Below the pieces are notes generated by a model, which worked only from the letters and a program-made list of their open reading frames with translations, ran no database searches and was not told where the DNA came from. The translations under genes and the position numbers were made by a program. Of a stretch of 50,000 bases of DNA, positions 35,413 to 48,100 are shown one piece after another (within the stretch, counting starts at the first letter, position 1; each line of letters begins with the position of its first letter). Source of the stretch: Actinidia chinensis (Eukaryota > Streptophyta > Magnoliopsida > Ericales > Actinidiaceae); contig CM018915.1 in assembly GCA_009663005.1 (NCBI GenBank), positions 200,001-250,000 of the forward strand, written 5' to 3'.

Positions 35413-37252
35413 AGGAAAAATTACACTGATAGTCCATGTAGTATGCCCTATGATTCAATTCGGTCCCTCTAATTCCAATTGCATTAAATTTGCCCTTTAA
35501 TATGTCACATTGTATCAATTTGGTCCAATTGATAACATTGGTTAAAAAATTGGACCAGAATCAAGGGGAAAAACAAGAAATAACCCTTCTCTCTCTTCCC
35601 TCTCTTCAAAGCAGTCACCCTACGCCCCCACCTATCAAACCGCACCCCTGTCACCCCCACCTTCTTGTGCACCACACATACACTCTTGCCAATTCATGGG
35701 TGGAGCCATGTAGGACCGAATAGGGGCGGTCGACCCAACTTACTCCTCCAAAAATTGTATTTTCATCTTTAAATTTTAAAAGAATCTTGAAGTTTGGCCC
35801 ACAAATTTTTATTTTGTTTGTTTTCTTTATTATTTTTTACTCATTAAATCCCTGATATAAAAGGGACAAGACCTTTATTTTTCTTATATTATTGTCTATA
35901 GCGTACGAAGTGAATGGCAAACTACAACCTCTAGTTCTTTTAAAAACATTAGGAATAAAGCTATTATGTAACATGTTCAAAATTTCAAAAGTCATCGAGT
36001 CTATTCTAGACATTACTTTTTCATTAACACTTCAATTTAATTATTTCTTTTGATTATCAACTAGAAAAATGTACATGTATAATTCTAGATATGCGCCCCC
36101 ACTACACAAGAAACTTGCCTCCGCCCATACTTTCCATGCTTCAACCACCCCAACCCCCATAACCAGCTCCATCAAATGTGAAAATTTGTTTTCAACCCAA
36201 AAGTTTAAGCCATTAGCTATAGAGGTCCAACATGTATGTTAAATCATATCCCATTCCACACCCAAGCAATGGAGATTCTCCATTACCCCTCACATGAATT
36301 CTCTTTTTAAGTTTGCCATTTGTAGCCTCCTTTTGGTCTATCATCGTGCAACCTTAGCAGTGTCTTTTTCTTTTCTTTTCTTTTTTTAAAATCTGATGGA
36401 ATGTTCTTGGCTTTGCTATCATGTGAAACTTTGTATCCAACTCAAAACTTGAGATTCAATGTGTATATTAACTCATAACTCATTCCACACTCAAACGATG
36501 TGGGATTATATAACATCAAGCTCAACACTCCTACGCCAACCATCTCCCTGAACACAACCAGCCAACTTGGGTTCTTCATGTAAAGAAAGGCAAAGCAAAT
36601 ATAATTGTTCACAACAGGGATGAATCTAGGATTCCGACTTGGGGGTACGAAAGTACATGCAATTCCTAACTCCAACATTTGCCAAGAAGTTTTAAAGTGC
36701 AATATCAATTTTAATATATAAATTTCTACTAACACAAGATAAGTACAAAAAATTATCATAAAATATTTAACTAAAAATTCTTTGTCAACAATTTAGTAGA
36801 AAAATGTAAAAATATGATTATACAATTGAGCACAATAGTCATAAAAAATATTGAGCACAATATATTATAAAAAAAATAGACACACATTTGTATTATAAAA
36901 AGTATACAGGATAGACACGAAATAACAAATTTATACTTTTGAGGCTATCATGAATGTGAATCCCTATAAATTGAGGTGTGCCAACCCTTGTAGAATCAAA
37001 TTATTTTACACAACAGAATTTTTTAAAATTTTTGGGATGTGGTCACTCCTATGCAGCCTCTTAAATCCATCCGTGGTTCACTAACACTGTGTCTCTAAGA
37101 GGCATTCCATCAAACACCATGTAGCTCAATCATTCAGTTGAGCTTGTAGCTAGTATTTCTCAAGTAATTGGGTCAGAATTTTTAATCCAAAGAATCAGAA
37201 ATAAATATAGGCGCGCATATACATAGTTACCTTTATGTGTGTGCGTGCTATA

Positions 37253-37287
<35 letters not shown>

Positions 37288-37612
37288 GAGGGAGGGAGGG
37301 AGGTGTACCCGAACGCAGTTCAATGCATCTATGGGGTTCTAATTTGAAGTTGCCATTTTGATCTAAGACCGAAAATCGATCACCCAAATCAAGGGAAGTA
37401 GAGAAAGATAGGGGGCCGGCGGCGCTGGTTGCCATTGGTTGCCGGAAATTAGGGCGCTGGTGGCTGTGGTTTGCCCCGCGAGTGAATGGACCCTTTTTCC
37501 CTTGATTTCCGTCCAATTTCTTAACGGACGGTGTCAATTGGGTAAAACTGACACCATGTGCAATATTTTAGGGTATAATAAATACGATCCAATTTTTAAG
37601 GACTAAATTGAC
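35411..37612. mobile_element. MULE-like element with long degenerate terminal inverted repeats
   Basis: The left end (about 35420-35590) and the right end (about 37490-37612) are inverted copies. TTGGTCCAATTGATAACATTGGTTAAAAAATTGGACC...ATCAAGGGGAAAA on the left matches the complement of the right, CCCAATTGACACCGTCCGTTAAGAAATTGGACG...ATCAAGGGAAAA. The outer left sequence (TTACACTGATAGTCCATGTAG) is of the kind seen at ends of plant Mutator-like elements. The interior of about 1.9 kb has no recognisable transposase. It includes a (GA)n run at 37255-37284. Outer boundaries are approximate and no target duplication was found. Confidence 0.6.
37255..37284. repeat. (GA)n microsatellite
   Basis: A GA run of about 15 units followed by GGA-type repeats, inside the MULE-like element. 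Confidence 0.9.
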
Positions 37613-38327
37613 ACATTAGTGAAACAGGAAAGGCCCACCGACGTAATATTTTCATACAGTTTCTTTTTTCCTTTTTATTTATTTGATCTATTTTTTAAAA
37701 ATAATTGATCGTCGGAAATCGCAAGAAGGAATGTTGCCCTGTAAAATCCAAACACTGGGTCTTCAAAAGTTATTTAATTTGTTTTTCCTCCCATTTATGA
37801 TTTGATTTCATTTTAGAAGGAATACCTAATTACGACAGACGGACGGATGTTAATTCATTTTAGTTTTTATGTTATTTTTGTCTTGCGTTCAAAAGTTTAT
37901 ATTTTTCTAAAAGAAATTTAAAAATATAAATTTTTTAATAAAATGAGTTTTGATGAATGAATGCATGACATCTTATGCTATTCTATCCATTCGATGCAGC
38001 TCAGCTCATGATTGATCTTGTTGGGTAGCTAAATTTGCAAAGTAAACTAATTGGAACGTTCTTTATCATCATTTTTATTGTGAAGATGAACACATCCTAT
38101 CCTATCCTATGCTAGTTAATAATATTTGTTACTCATGATCTGCATATTATTATCATCTCTACTAAAAAACATTGTCAAAACAAGGGAGGGTCTCCAATCG
38201 CCACCTTGCTTTGCCATGTCACTCAAGAATCAAAAGCTATCTCTGGCTTCTCTTCTTTTTTGTTTTTCTTGTGTCTAGGAGGAGTTGAAGTGCTTTTCCA
38301 AAGCGTTAGATTATGACATAGGAGGGA

Positions 38328-39169
38328 TAAATTATGACAACAGTTACTAAATTATTCACTTTATGTCACTTTAATTGCTTATGTATTAATTTTTTCAATT
38401 TCATCCATATTATATTTAATTAGATTTATGTGTCCATTTGCTAATTACAGTATTACATTCTAATTTTTTTTAATTATAAAAAAGGTTTTGAATAATTTTT
38501 TTATACGGATACAGTTCTTTAACTATTTTTATTTCTAATTTCTCTTATTTTTATGTCCACCATATTCTAAAAATAAGAATAGTATACAATTATCTTCATA
38601 ATTACCTAAACATAATCGGCATAAGAACCTGACATTAGCAAGATTTTAATTTACAGGGGTGGCTACTATTAAATTATAGACACTCTATTGTGAAAATTCT
38701 AGTAGGAACAAAAAAACCTTTCTTTTGTTTCCTAAACTAAAATAAAATAGTCTATAAAGTTACGGTTTGAGATAGAAAACGAAACAATATGTACCAAATC
38801 TGATCTAAAGAAGGCAACATTGAGGGTAGCCACCTCTACAAACTAGAATCTTGCCAATGTCAAGTACCAACGCCCGACTATGTTTAGTTAACGGTCAACA
38901 CCTTTGAATACTATTTTATTTTCACAAGCATAGTGGACCTAAAATGTATAAAGAATTTCATCGAGTCGGATCAGTACCAATATCAAAGACTTAAAAAAAT
39001 ATTTCAAGACCCTTTTTACAATAGGAAATCTAGAAGGTAACATCCGTAATTAGCAAACGACTACATAAAATCTAATTAGATACATTAGGGATGAAACTGA
39101 AAAAAAAAAGTACATAAGGAACTAAAGTGATACAAAGTAAATACTTTGGGGACTATTAACATAATTTAC
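38328..39169. mobile_element. Fold-back (hairpin) element with approximately 370-bp arms
   Basis: The left half (38328 to about 38700) is the imperfect reverse complement of the right half (about 38800-39169). Matching blocks occur in order along the whole length. They include CACTTTA-TGTATTAATTTTTTCAATTTCATCC near the tip, ATTTAATTAGATTTATGTG...CATTTGCTAATTAC in the middle, and GACATTAGCAAGATTTTAATTTACAGGGGTGGCTAC near the loop. There is no coding capacity. This is the structure of a fold-back transposon or a long-TIR MITE. If transcribed it would give a long imperfect double-stranded RNA. Confidence 0.75.
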
Positions 39170-39749
39170 ACAGATACGAGAATGTCAAAGGGATCAGTCA
39201 TGAGCTCAGCCACTCCAATGGTGATTTACCGTTATCATAAAGATAATCCTCAACTTTTGAGAGAGAGATTTAAAGATTTATAATCAACGACTTGTCAATA
39301 TTTTAGAGGCGAACTTAATGGGCATATGAGGCGTGTAACTTAATATATGTGTGCGATCTGATGTTGTCATATTTAAGTTGATCAACGAGAATGTGATCCT
39401 TCCTCAATTTGCTTGTATAATTCCATACTTGGTGCAAGCAAAAGCTCTTAGAAATATTATATAGGTTTGACAGCTTTCAAAAAAATCTATAAAAAAAATA
39501 TTTTATACTAGAAAAAAAGGACAATTGTCAACAACACAGATTTATTTTTTTTCTTCTTTACTTTTATGACCCTCCTTAAATTGATCCCTAATTGTTTCAT
39601 GCAAATACAACCTAAATATAAAATTCTTCACAATCAAACCTAGGAAAACTGATTAAGAATCAATATTTTGGATAATATGGTACCATTTGAATAGAGGGAA
39701 AAACATAGCGAATTAAAAGAAAGAAGGGGGATTCACTCTAAAATCTGTT

Positions 39750-41060
39750 GAGTTTTTTTAATACATTTGATCCATGTAACAAAAATTTAAAATCAAAACT
39801 CCTTTTTGATTATACCGGACAAAAATACCCTTCTACTCTCTATACCCCTTTCTATTTCTCACTACATCCCGCCATTCCTACCCTTTCCAGCAACTACCTC
39901 CGGCGGCTAGATGCCGGAGGCCACTTTTCGGTCGCGCCGACTTTTTCAATGAACCTCCGGTGACTTTCAGGCGACTTCTCCGGCTAGTGACTATTCCGGT
40001 GAACTTTTTCAGAAATAAATTTCACTGTATAAAGTTTGCCGAAAAGTCAAACAACATACTTTTACTATTAGTTACACAAATAAAATCCACTGTTTGTTCT
40101 ATAGATAAATTCCATTGTTGGTTCTAGAAATAAATTCTTCTATTACGAGAAATAAAGAAAGAACTAAAACAAATACATTTATCGATTAACTAACAAATAA
40201 ATTTATCTGTGTGTACAGTAAAAGTTATCCATCGTCGACAAGTTTACCGAAAATCACCATAGTCTTTTCCATATTTTATTTGGCATTCACTTTTTCAAAA
40301 ACAGTATAAACATATAAGAAATAAACAAAAAAATACTTTGGTGTGAGAGATAAATAAATAAATAAATTTATCAATTAGCCAACAAATAATTTTATTTGTT
40401 ATCAGTTAACGAACCTATAAATTTATTAGTTCCAACAATGGTTGCTAAATCACCAAGACATTTGTGGCTGAATCAAAGAGTGTCAAAATTGAACAGATCA
40501 GCTGCGACTTTAACCAAAGAGAGAGATTTGACGGAGGTCGAGGAAGGTGGTCAGTAGTGATAGAAAGCGTGGTAGTGTTGTAGATCTGAGATCTAAGAGA
40601 GAGTTATTTTACTAGTGGATAAAGGTGATGAAGGCGGCAATGTCGTAGTGGTGGCGGTGGAAAGTCCGTGTTGACATTGTAGGCCTCAAATCTGAGAGAG
40701 AGATTCTAAAGCAATGGAGGAAAGAGGCGGAGGCGACGTCGTCGTAGTGGCGGTGGTAAGGTCATGGCATTGGCGTCATCGTAGTGGTGGTGGTGAGGTC
40801 ATGGCGACATTGGCATTACAGTGGTGGTGGATAAGTGTTGAAGGCCGTGGCCGGCTGTGCGATTGTGTGTGTGACGATGGTGCAACCGTCTAGCAGACAG
40901 AGATGAGGAATCAAGAGAGAGTTCAAATCTACATTGCAACTCAACTTTTCCTTTATATTCTAGGATATGAAATGGCAATAATGTTCAATTATAAAATATA
41001 ATTGAGTTTTCACTCTAAAAATCTTAATTTCATGGACTGTATCCAAAAGAATTGTATCTA
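39750..41060. mobile_element. Possible degenerate inverted-repeat element
   Basis: Weak inverted similarity links the two ends: TTGATCCATG...AAAATCAAAACTC...TTTTGATTATA on the left with the complement of the right, CAGTCCATG...TAGAGTGAAAACTC...TTTTATAATT. The interior is unusual for the region, with a CCGG-rich block (39890-39990) and a GGTGG/GGCGG-rich block (40540-40850). No transposase was recognised. It is reported with low confidence. Confidence 0.3.
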
Positions 41061-43641
41061 ATTGTTAGAAAAGTTCAGCCCATTGGACTTTAGAATAAAA
41101 AACCCAAGAAAGAACACTTGTTTTCTTGTACTATGTATTCTCAAGTAAGATAAAATTATTTTCTTTTATATAGTTAAGATAAAATTATTTTTAAAAAGTT
41201 GTGATAAATCTTTAATTTATAATTATACTACATAAATCTTACGATATAATTTCGACCAAGTCATGGAGAGTGGAAAATCATGGGCAAAATTTGTTGCTAC
41301 GTACTTTTATCCAGATTGTAAAATTTTCTTTTGTTGTTTTAGCTTTTTTTTTTTTTTTTTGTAAGAAAGTAAATTGTATTACCATGTTGACATAATTAGT
41401 TGTACAAAAAAAAAAAATAGAATTCTTGCAACTTTGTACTTATTTTTCCACCCGAGGTGGGTCATATAGGGGAGGTAGGTTTAATCAAATGGCATTATAA
41501 AGCCCAAGATGGTTGCACGTGTGTGTTCCAGTTAAAATGCTTCTAAAGCACTAATTAGTTTTGTATCCCACTTGCAGCAATGAAGGATTATGATTTGTGT
41601 CCAAAAAAGCACAAACATCATGGGATCATGAGGCTTTGCTTGAGCAAAGTTTCCACTAACAGGAACATCACTTTCCTTAATTTTGATGATTTATAATTTT
41701 CTGGTGAAGGTTACTTTGGAGTTTGGGTCCTTAATTAGTCTTCTCTTTTAGGCTGAAAATCCCGTTTCACAAACAATTTTAGAATTTTAATTGCAAATTA
41801 TTGTAATTCTCGTAATTGAGACGAGTGTTTATTGTGGCTTAATAGAAAAGTGGAGGGCAATTGAATAGTGAGTACCGTCGCTAGATTGTTGCTCGCATGG
41901 CGGGTTAGGCAAAGACATTGCCCATGTTTGGATCTTCATTTAACAAGTTACTAGATACCTCAGGACGGTTCGCTAGGTCTTGGCTATACTAGCAATATAG
42001 TACTGTACGTTAATTTAACTTATACTACTACTCAGTGTTGTTACTTTCACACTTGTAAAGCTGTTGTGTAATTGTAGCAAACTTGTATAGCAACTGCTCA
42101 AATCATGAAGTTTGAACGATTTTTTTCTTTCTTGCGACTATTCCATCCACTACACCTTGAACAAGATTATGTAAACTAAGAACAATGTACGTGTCGGTGT
42201 AATTAGGTTGGTGACTAGAGTGAGCCTCCTGCTCAGCACAATTTCAGATATCGTGGTAGACAATAAAAGAGCGAAGATAAAACACTTTTGCTTTACTAGG
42301 CTTCATCACCTTCGACATGTTCACACAAGGGACGAACTTTGAGTTTAAATTCCTCCCAATTTCAAACCACCACAGAAATATCTACAAATCCCTAAATAGA
42401 TGAATTCTATATCACTTGGATCTTTAAAAATTATATTTCATCCCTAGCTAAAAAATCACAAATTAAGTTATGTTTGGATGACAACAATCTTGAGTGATTC
42501 TATATCCCGAGGATCTCATCTTTTGGAAATAGAATGAAATAGAAAAATGTTTCATTATAAAAGGCATAAAAATAGTATGGACAAGATCCCCCAAACTTAT
42601 CGAAACACTTGAATGGGAATTACATCAGCTATTCAATTTTAGTGTAACCGTTTCTAATAGAAGTCTTCCATTTTGCCTCTAGATTATTTCAGTCTTCTAA
42701 ATACAATATTTAAGAATGAAATTAAACAACATTAAAATTTCGAGAACCAAAATGACATGAAACATAAACTTAAGGAATCATAAATGCGTTTTACACATTC
42801 GCATGAATTAATGATTAAAACAAATATCTGAAATTTGACTCAAATTGAGAAATAAAATTGACAAACTGAATCAAAGAGACACATACGAAACATATAGTCT
42901 CTAAAACTTGAATCTACTTTTATTTTTTAGGAAAAGGAAAAAAAACCAATAAATAAGCAAATAGAGTACGTACTATGGACGTCCGTCAGGATATGCAAAG
43001 CAAAGCAAACGAAAAAATTGAAAGAAAAAAATGGGAAAACCTGTCGGAGGAACCAATGCTTCTCCAAAATTCTCAATGTGAGAAACCTGAATAAAATGAG
43101 ATAGGAGAGTCTGTGTCAAAAAAAGCCTAACACTTGAAGGGTTTGATAGATGCTACTTAAAAGCCTAACATTTAGTCATTTATGCTATGCTAAATGACTG
43201 ACTGACCCTGATTGAAAGAGATTCGAACGTGGAACTAAGGGTGAAAATCAAAGTTTAACTAACCCCAGAGCTAGCTAGAGCATGAATTGCGGGGACAACA
43301 ATAACATCAAGGGTGAATGTAGTTTGAAATCATGCAAGTTGTTCCCGAAGAGCATGAATGACCGACCCGTCATGATCACTGGTTCTCAACAAAAACACTT
43401 GACATGCAAAATAGGGTTGGCTTGCTTGTGTTCTACTTCAACTTCAAAATAAATAAAGATAATGATATACATAATAGCGATGCGATACAGCAGGCTCATG
43501 AGTGATCCTCTATACCCAGCAGCCTACAACTGTTAAAAACATCAGGGTCCATGTTGTCGATAAGCCACAACTTTTTCTTACCCATAAGTATGACTTGTAA
43601 TACACATAATCTATATGTAATGCACACACACATGGATAAAT

Positions 43642-43665
43642 GAATAAATAAATAAATAAATAAAT
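43642..43665. repeat. (AATA)n microsatellite
   Basis: A tetranucleotide run of about six units in the spacer upstream of the kinase gene. Confidence 0.9.
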
Positions 43666-44459
43666 ATAGATGTTTTGTTTACACATCCATGCATTACAAG
43701 ATAATTAGTTTTTTAATCAAACTATATAAAATAGATGTTTCAGTTTTCAACTTAATTTGATCAAGTCGTCATCGATCAATAATATGAACAACTCAATTTC
43801 AGAAAAATAAGAAAAGAGAGATTAATTCCATCATGAACAAGTTATGTGTGACTACTGTCTGTGATGAAGATGGTTGATCACATACGATATATCATTAAAC
43901 GATATCACCAATAGGAGATAGATGATTTAGTTGTTATTTATGCATATTTATTTTTGTATAAGTTAGTGTATACATACATACATAAAAATATAACTCTTAT
44001 TGAATTAAAAAAAATAAAAGGAAATTAATGGCAGGTAATTAAAAGTGGTTGCAATGGTTACTAAAATAGGTTTTAAAAAAGAAAAGAGTAAAATGGGTTT
44101 TCAAAAAAAAAAGAGAGAGAGAGAGAGAGTAAAATAGGAAGGAGAAGGATATATAGGAACGCAGGCTAAGAAAGAGGGGCTATGAAAAAAATGGATGGAA
44201 AACGATGGGTGGGAATACAAAAATGCGCACTAACTCGACAAAATAAAACCATAAGCAAAAAAAAAAAGAGACCCCATGAAAACCAACTACACGAGTATAT
44301 ATATTGGAAAAACTACTATTCGTTCAGATTTTTTTATAGAGAAAAAAACACATACAAAATTATATAAAAAATATTTTTTTGTAATTTTAAAACGCAATAA
44401 TAGACTTTTTTTTAATGGGTGAATGCCAATAAGTTGCATCATTTTTTATGACGTTTTGT

Positions 44460-44485
44460 ATATTATTATTATTATTATTATTATT
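44460..44485. repeat. (ATT)n microsatellite
   Basis: A trinucleotide run of about eight units, roughly 500 bp upstream of the kinase ATG. Confidence 0.9.
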
Positions 44486-44979
44486 TTATTTTTCCAACAA
44501 TATACCAATAGAATTTACATTTTCAAATCTTTCTTAAAAAAATCTATTACAAAAATACCCCTGTTATCTAATTTCTTTTTTATATAGGAATTATGTATGA
44601 AATATGAATACTTTAATAGCATTTTTGGTTTTTCTTTGGAATGAAAACAAAATTGAATGCCAAGATGCAGGCCCCACCACCCCACCACTCGCCCCATCAT
44701 TGCCATCAAGAAAGCTCTCTCTCTCTCTCTCTTCCAACTGAGAACCTCACTTGCCGCCACCACCCACACAATTTCCACAAACAACATTCCTTCACTATCT
44801 GTCTATATCTCTCAAAACCCATTTCGTATGTATTTGGGGACAATTTGAATTTTCATTTTTCTTTAATGGTTAGGGGGTTGTCAAAATGAGGAGTGAAGTA
44901 GGAAAAAAATGAGTTATTGATGATGGGTTGCTTTTGGTAAGTGATTGATTTTGGTGGGCTGCTTCTGGTTTGGTGCATA

Positions 44980-45074
44980 ATGGGAAATTGCTGCCGTAGT
45001 AAGTGCGAGCCTTCAATATACCGAGTCTCGTCCAACGCTAAATCAGGTGGCCTCTGTTTATTCAACTTTCCTTT

Positions 45075-45114
<40 letters not shown>

Positions 45115-48100
45115 TGTTTTGATTGATCTTCGGCTTTATGGGTTTTACGCAGATGGGTCTACATGTATTTTTTTTTTCTAAATTGAATTAGGTGGAATTG
45201 ATCTGAACGTTGCAAGAAATTGTCATACTCTGTTTTCCTTTATTTGGTTTGTGATACTCTGTTTTTTCTGGGTCTGTTCCAGTTTCTTTTACTCATTTAT
45301 CAAGATGACTTGAATTTTCATATGTAATCCAGGGAAAAAAAAAATATTTTACATATATATAACACTAGGCAATTGGTGGAAGCCACTTTTTGTTTCATCT
45401 TTACTATCTTACCCTCCAAACTACTCCAAATAAAATAAATTTAATGTCGATTAACACCCAATACTATATTACCCTCCAAATAAATTTAACGTCGATTAAC
45501 ACCCAATACTACATTACCCTTCAAACTACTCCAAATAAATTTAAAGCCTCTTTTTTGTTCGATGGAAAATATGCAAGAATTGAATATATTCTTTATTTTC
45601 TTTTCTATCTTTTATTAAGGAGTCACTAGTACCCATTTCCTTAGATTGTTTATCCTAGGTTAGGTATATTGCACAAAACAGAAACAATTTAGACACTTTT
45701 GAATTTTTATGGAGCTTACGTACCCTTGTATTCGATATACTGTCAATCAGAAAGATAAAATAACTTAATATTTATAATAGGAGTTACAAAACAACACGTC
45801 TGTCTGTCGGTGGCTCTAGATAGACTTTCTTTAACCTTGCCAATGACATTTCTTTATTCCATCCATGAAACAATTAGAGTTGACACAAACTGAAAAACTC
45901 AAGATTTAGTTTGTTGCATTCGATAGAATCTATTAAGTAAATTTGGAATTTATCCCACACACACTCCATGGCATCCATATCGACTCAAGTTTGAATTTAG
46001 TGAGAATGCACAAACAGGAATATATGGCCTTCTCTTCGATTCAGATCATGTTTGGACTTTTATCCATGAAAATAATGGAACCATGGGCTATTCGAATTGG
46101 GAAGTTTGCAAACATTCAAATCTATGAACGAAATTATGATATGCTTTATCACCCTGGTTCCTCAGAATCCCCAAAAGAACAGAACGCACCCGTGACATCG
46201 AGGAAGGATGAGAATAGGAAGTTACCATCAAATCCTGAAGAAGTAGAAGACTTACGTCGCAGTTCAGCGACGAATCCACTCATCGTGTTCACATTTGATG
46301 AACTGAAGAAAATAACCGAAAACTTTAGACAAGATTACATGTTGGGGGGTGGAGGATTTGGAATTGTTTACAAAGGATTCGTCACCAAGGATCTTAGCAA
46401 GGGGATTCATCCTGTTCCAGTAGCCGTTAAGGTTCATGATGGCGATAACAGCTATCAGGGCCATAGAGAATGGCTGGTAATTTCTTAATTTGATCATTTA
46501 TATGGTTTGATAAAATGGAGTTTTCTGATCCGTTCTGCTAACCGAGTGTTTTGGATTTTAGGCCGAAGTTATTTTCTTGGGGCAGCTTTCTCATCCGAAC
46601 TTGGTGAAATTGATCGGATACTGCTGCGAAGACCAACATCGTGTTCTGATATACGAGTACATGGCTCGGGGTAGTGTGGAAAACAATCTATTCTCAAGTA
46701 AGTTCATCATTTTATCTCTCATTCACCATGTAGAACACGGTCCGTTTTTTCTTTTCTTTCTCTTCTCTCAATGGCAAATTCAATTCTCCACCCCACACAG
46801 AAATTGCAAATTCCTTTAGTTGAGATGCCAATTCTCATCCATCCAACCTATGATGTGGGGCACACACTTTTGGTGTAGCGTCAAGCCGTGCAATTCTGGA
46901 TCCGTGCTTAACGATGCCAATTTTATTGAAACAATAGCTTTTTGTTTGCATTTGAAATCAGCTATAGGAAAGACAAAAACTTGTGGCTGTAAGAGGATAA
47001 AATATCCAACTTCACTATTGACAAGCTCAAACATAGCAAGTCTGGTCAGCATCTTAATATAATAGCTCAGTCATCGAGCTTATTCGTTTCCTAAGCCGAG
47101 TTTCAGTGTCAGAGGGTAGCAAACATGATAAGCTTCCTCTGCCACCCGCATGCTTGGGATCGAATATCGATAATGTGATGGACTAGGTATCAACTACGCC
47201 CTAGGGGCATGATTGGGTCAACTACCTACTCACTGACACGGCAGTTGACGCGTTCTCACACGTGTCGAGCTGCATTATAAAAGGAGATAACTCTCTCTCT
47301 TACGAGTATGGTACTCTCACTCACTCTTTTTACTTTCTCTCTAAGAACCAAAGTCAATGATTCTCTCTCTTGCTCTCTTCTTTCATCTTCTTCGGTCACT
47401 AACTTAACTGTCAAAAAGTCGTTCCCGGAACAGTTCCGGACGGTCCTTCTCACTGTTGCTATCTTGCAAATTCGGCCGAACAACGTTTAGCTACCGGAAA
47501 TCACTTATCAACCACCGCCTTGTCTGCATTCAATTTCCTTCTATCCTACAACCCTACAGTGGCTAATAGAATTAATTACTCTAGCAACCTATATTTTGTT
47601 TTTCAAGAGGGGGATGACCTAAGGCCAAAAATATAAAACGAAAAGGGCATCAAACAAAACAAGAGGATGAATATAAGTGGGCACCTACTTTTGATGCCTT
47701 TTTCAGGGAAAGGAAGGCCAGTGATTGTGCAAGCATAGCATGGCCTTCTTATTTATTACTTACCTTAACAGGAGACATGCAAAATGATCTAAGACAATTT
47801 TAGATCCAACAAGAGGCTATGAAGCACACATACAGAAATAAGATACAAATACGAAGCAATATGGATACCCCAACAGGACAAGTTCTTAGAAAATTGGTAC
47901 TGACATACATGTGTGAAATAGAATACTAACGTGACAAACCTATACTTTTCGTTGTGAATCTATGAAATGTGGCAGATGTCTTAACTTATAGTACTAAAGT
48001 TGTCTTAAGGAAAATGAGAGTTATTTCTGTATGCATTGACTTGACGCTTAACAGCCATTTGGCCTAGCATTGGCATAAACAAAATCTATTGTTTAAAGAT

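Larger units (their letters stand above)
41061..44979. other. Gene-less spacer upstream of the kinase gene
   Basis: AT-rich sequence with no supported gene, RNA gene or bounded mobile element. It contains simple repeats: an AATA run (43642-43665), a GA run (44112-44129), an ATT run (44460-44485) and a short CT run (44707-44722). The final few hundred bases should hold the promoter and leader of the kinase gene. Confidence 0.55.

Noticed and set aside
33131..44979. A hidden gene in the 12-kb spacer
   Set aside because: All open frames there are short, lack recognisable domains and cannot be chained through plausible splice sites; the sequence is mostly AT-rich or transposon-derived.
45943..46165. 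Alternative upstream start for the kinase within the frame leading into exon 2
   Set aside because: The exon 1 beginning MGNCC at 44980 joins at a clear CAG acceptor at 46165 and reproduces the conserved family N-terminus, whereas the extra codons have no family counterpart.
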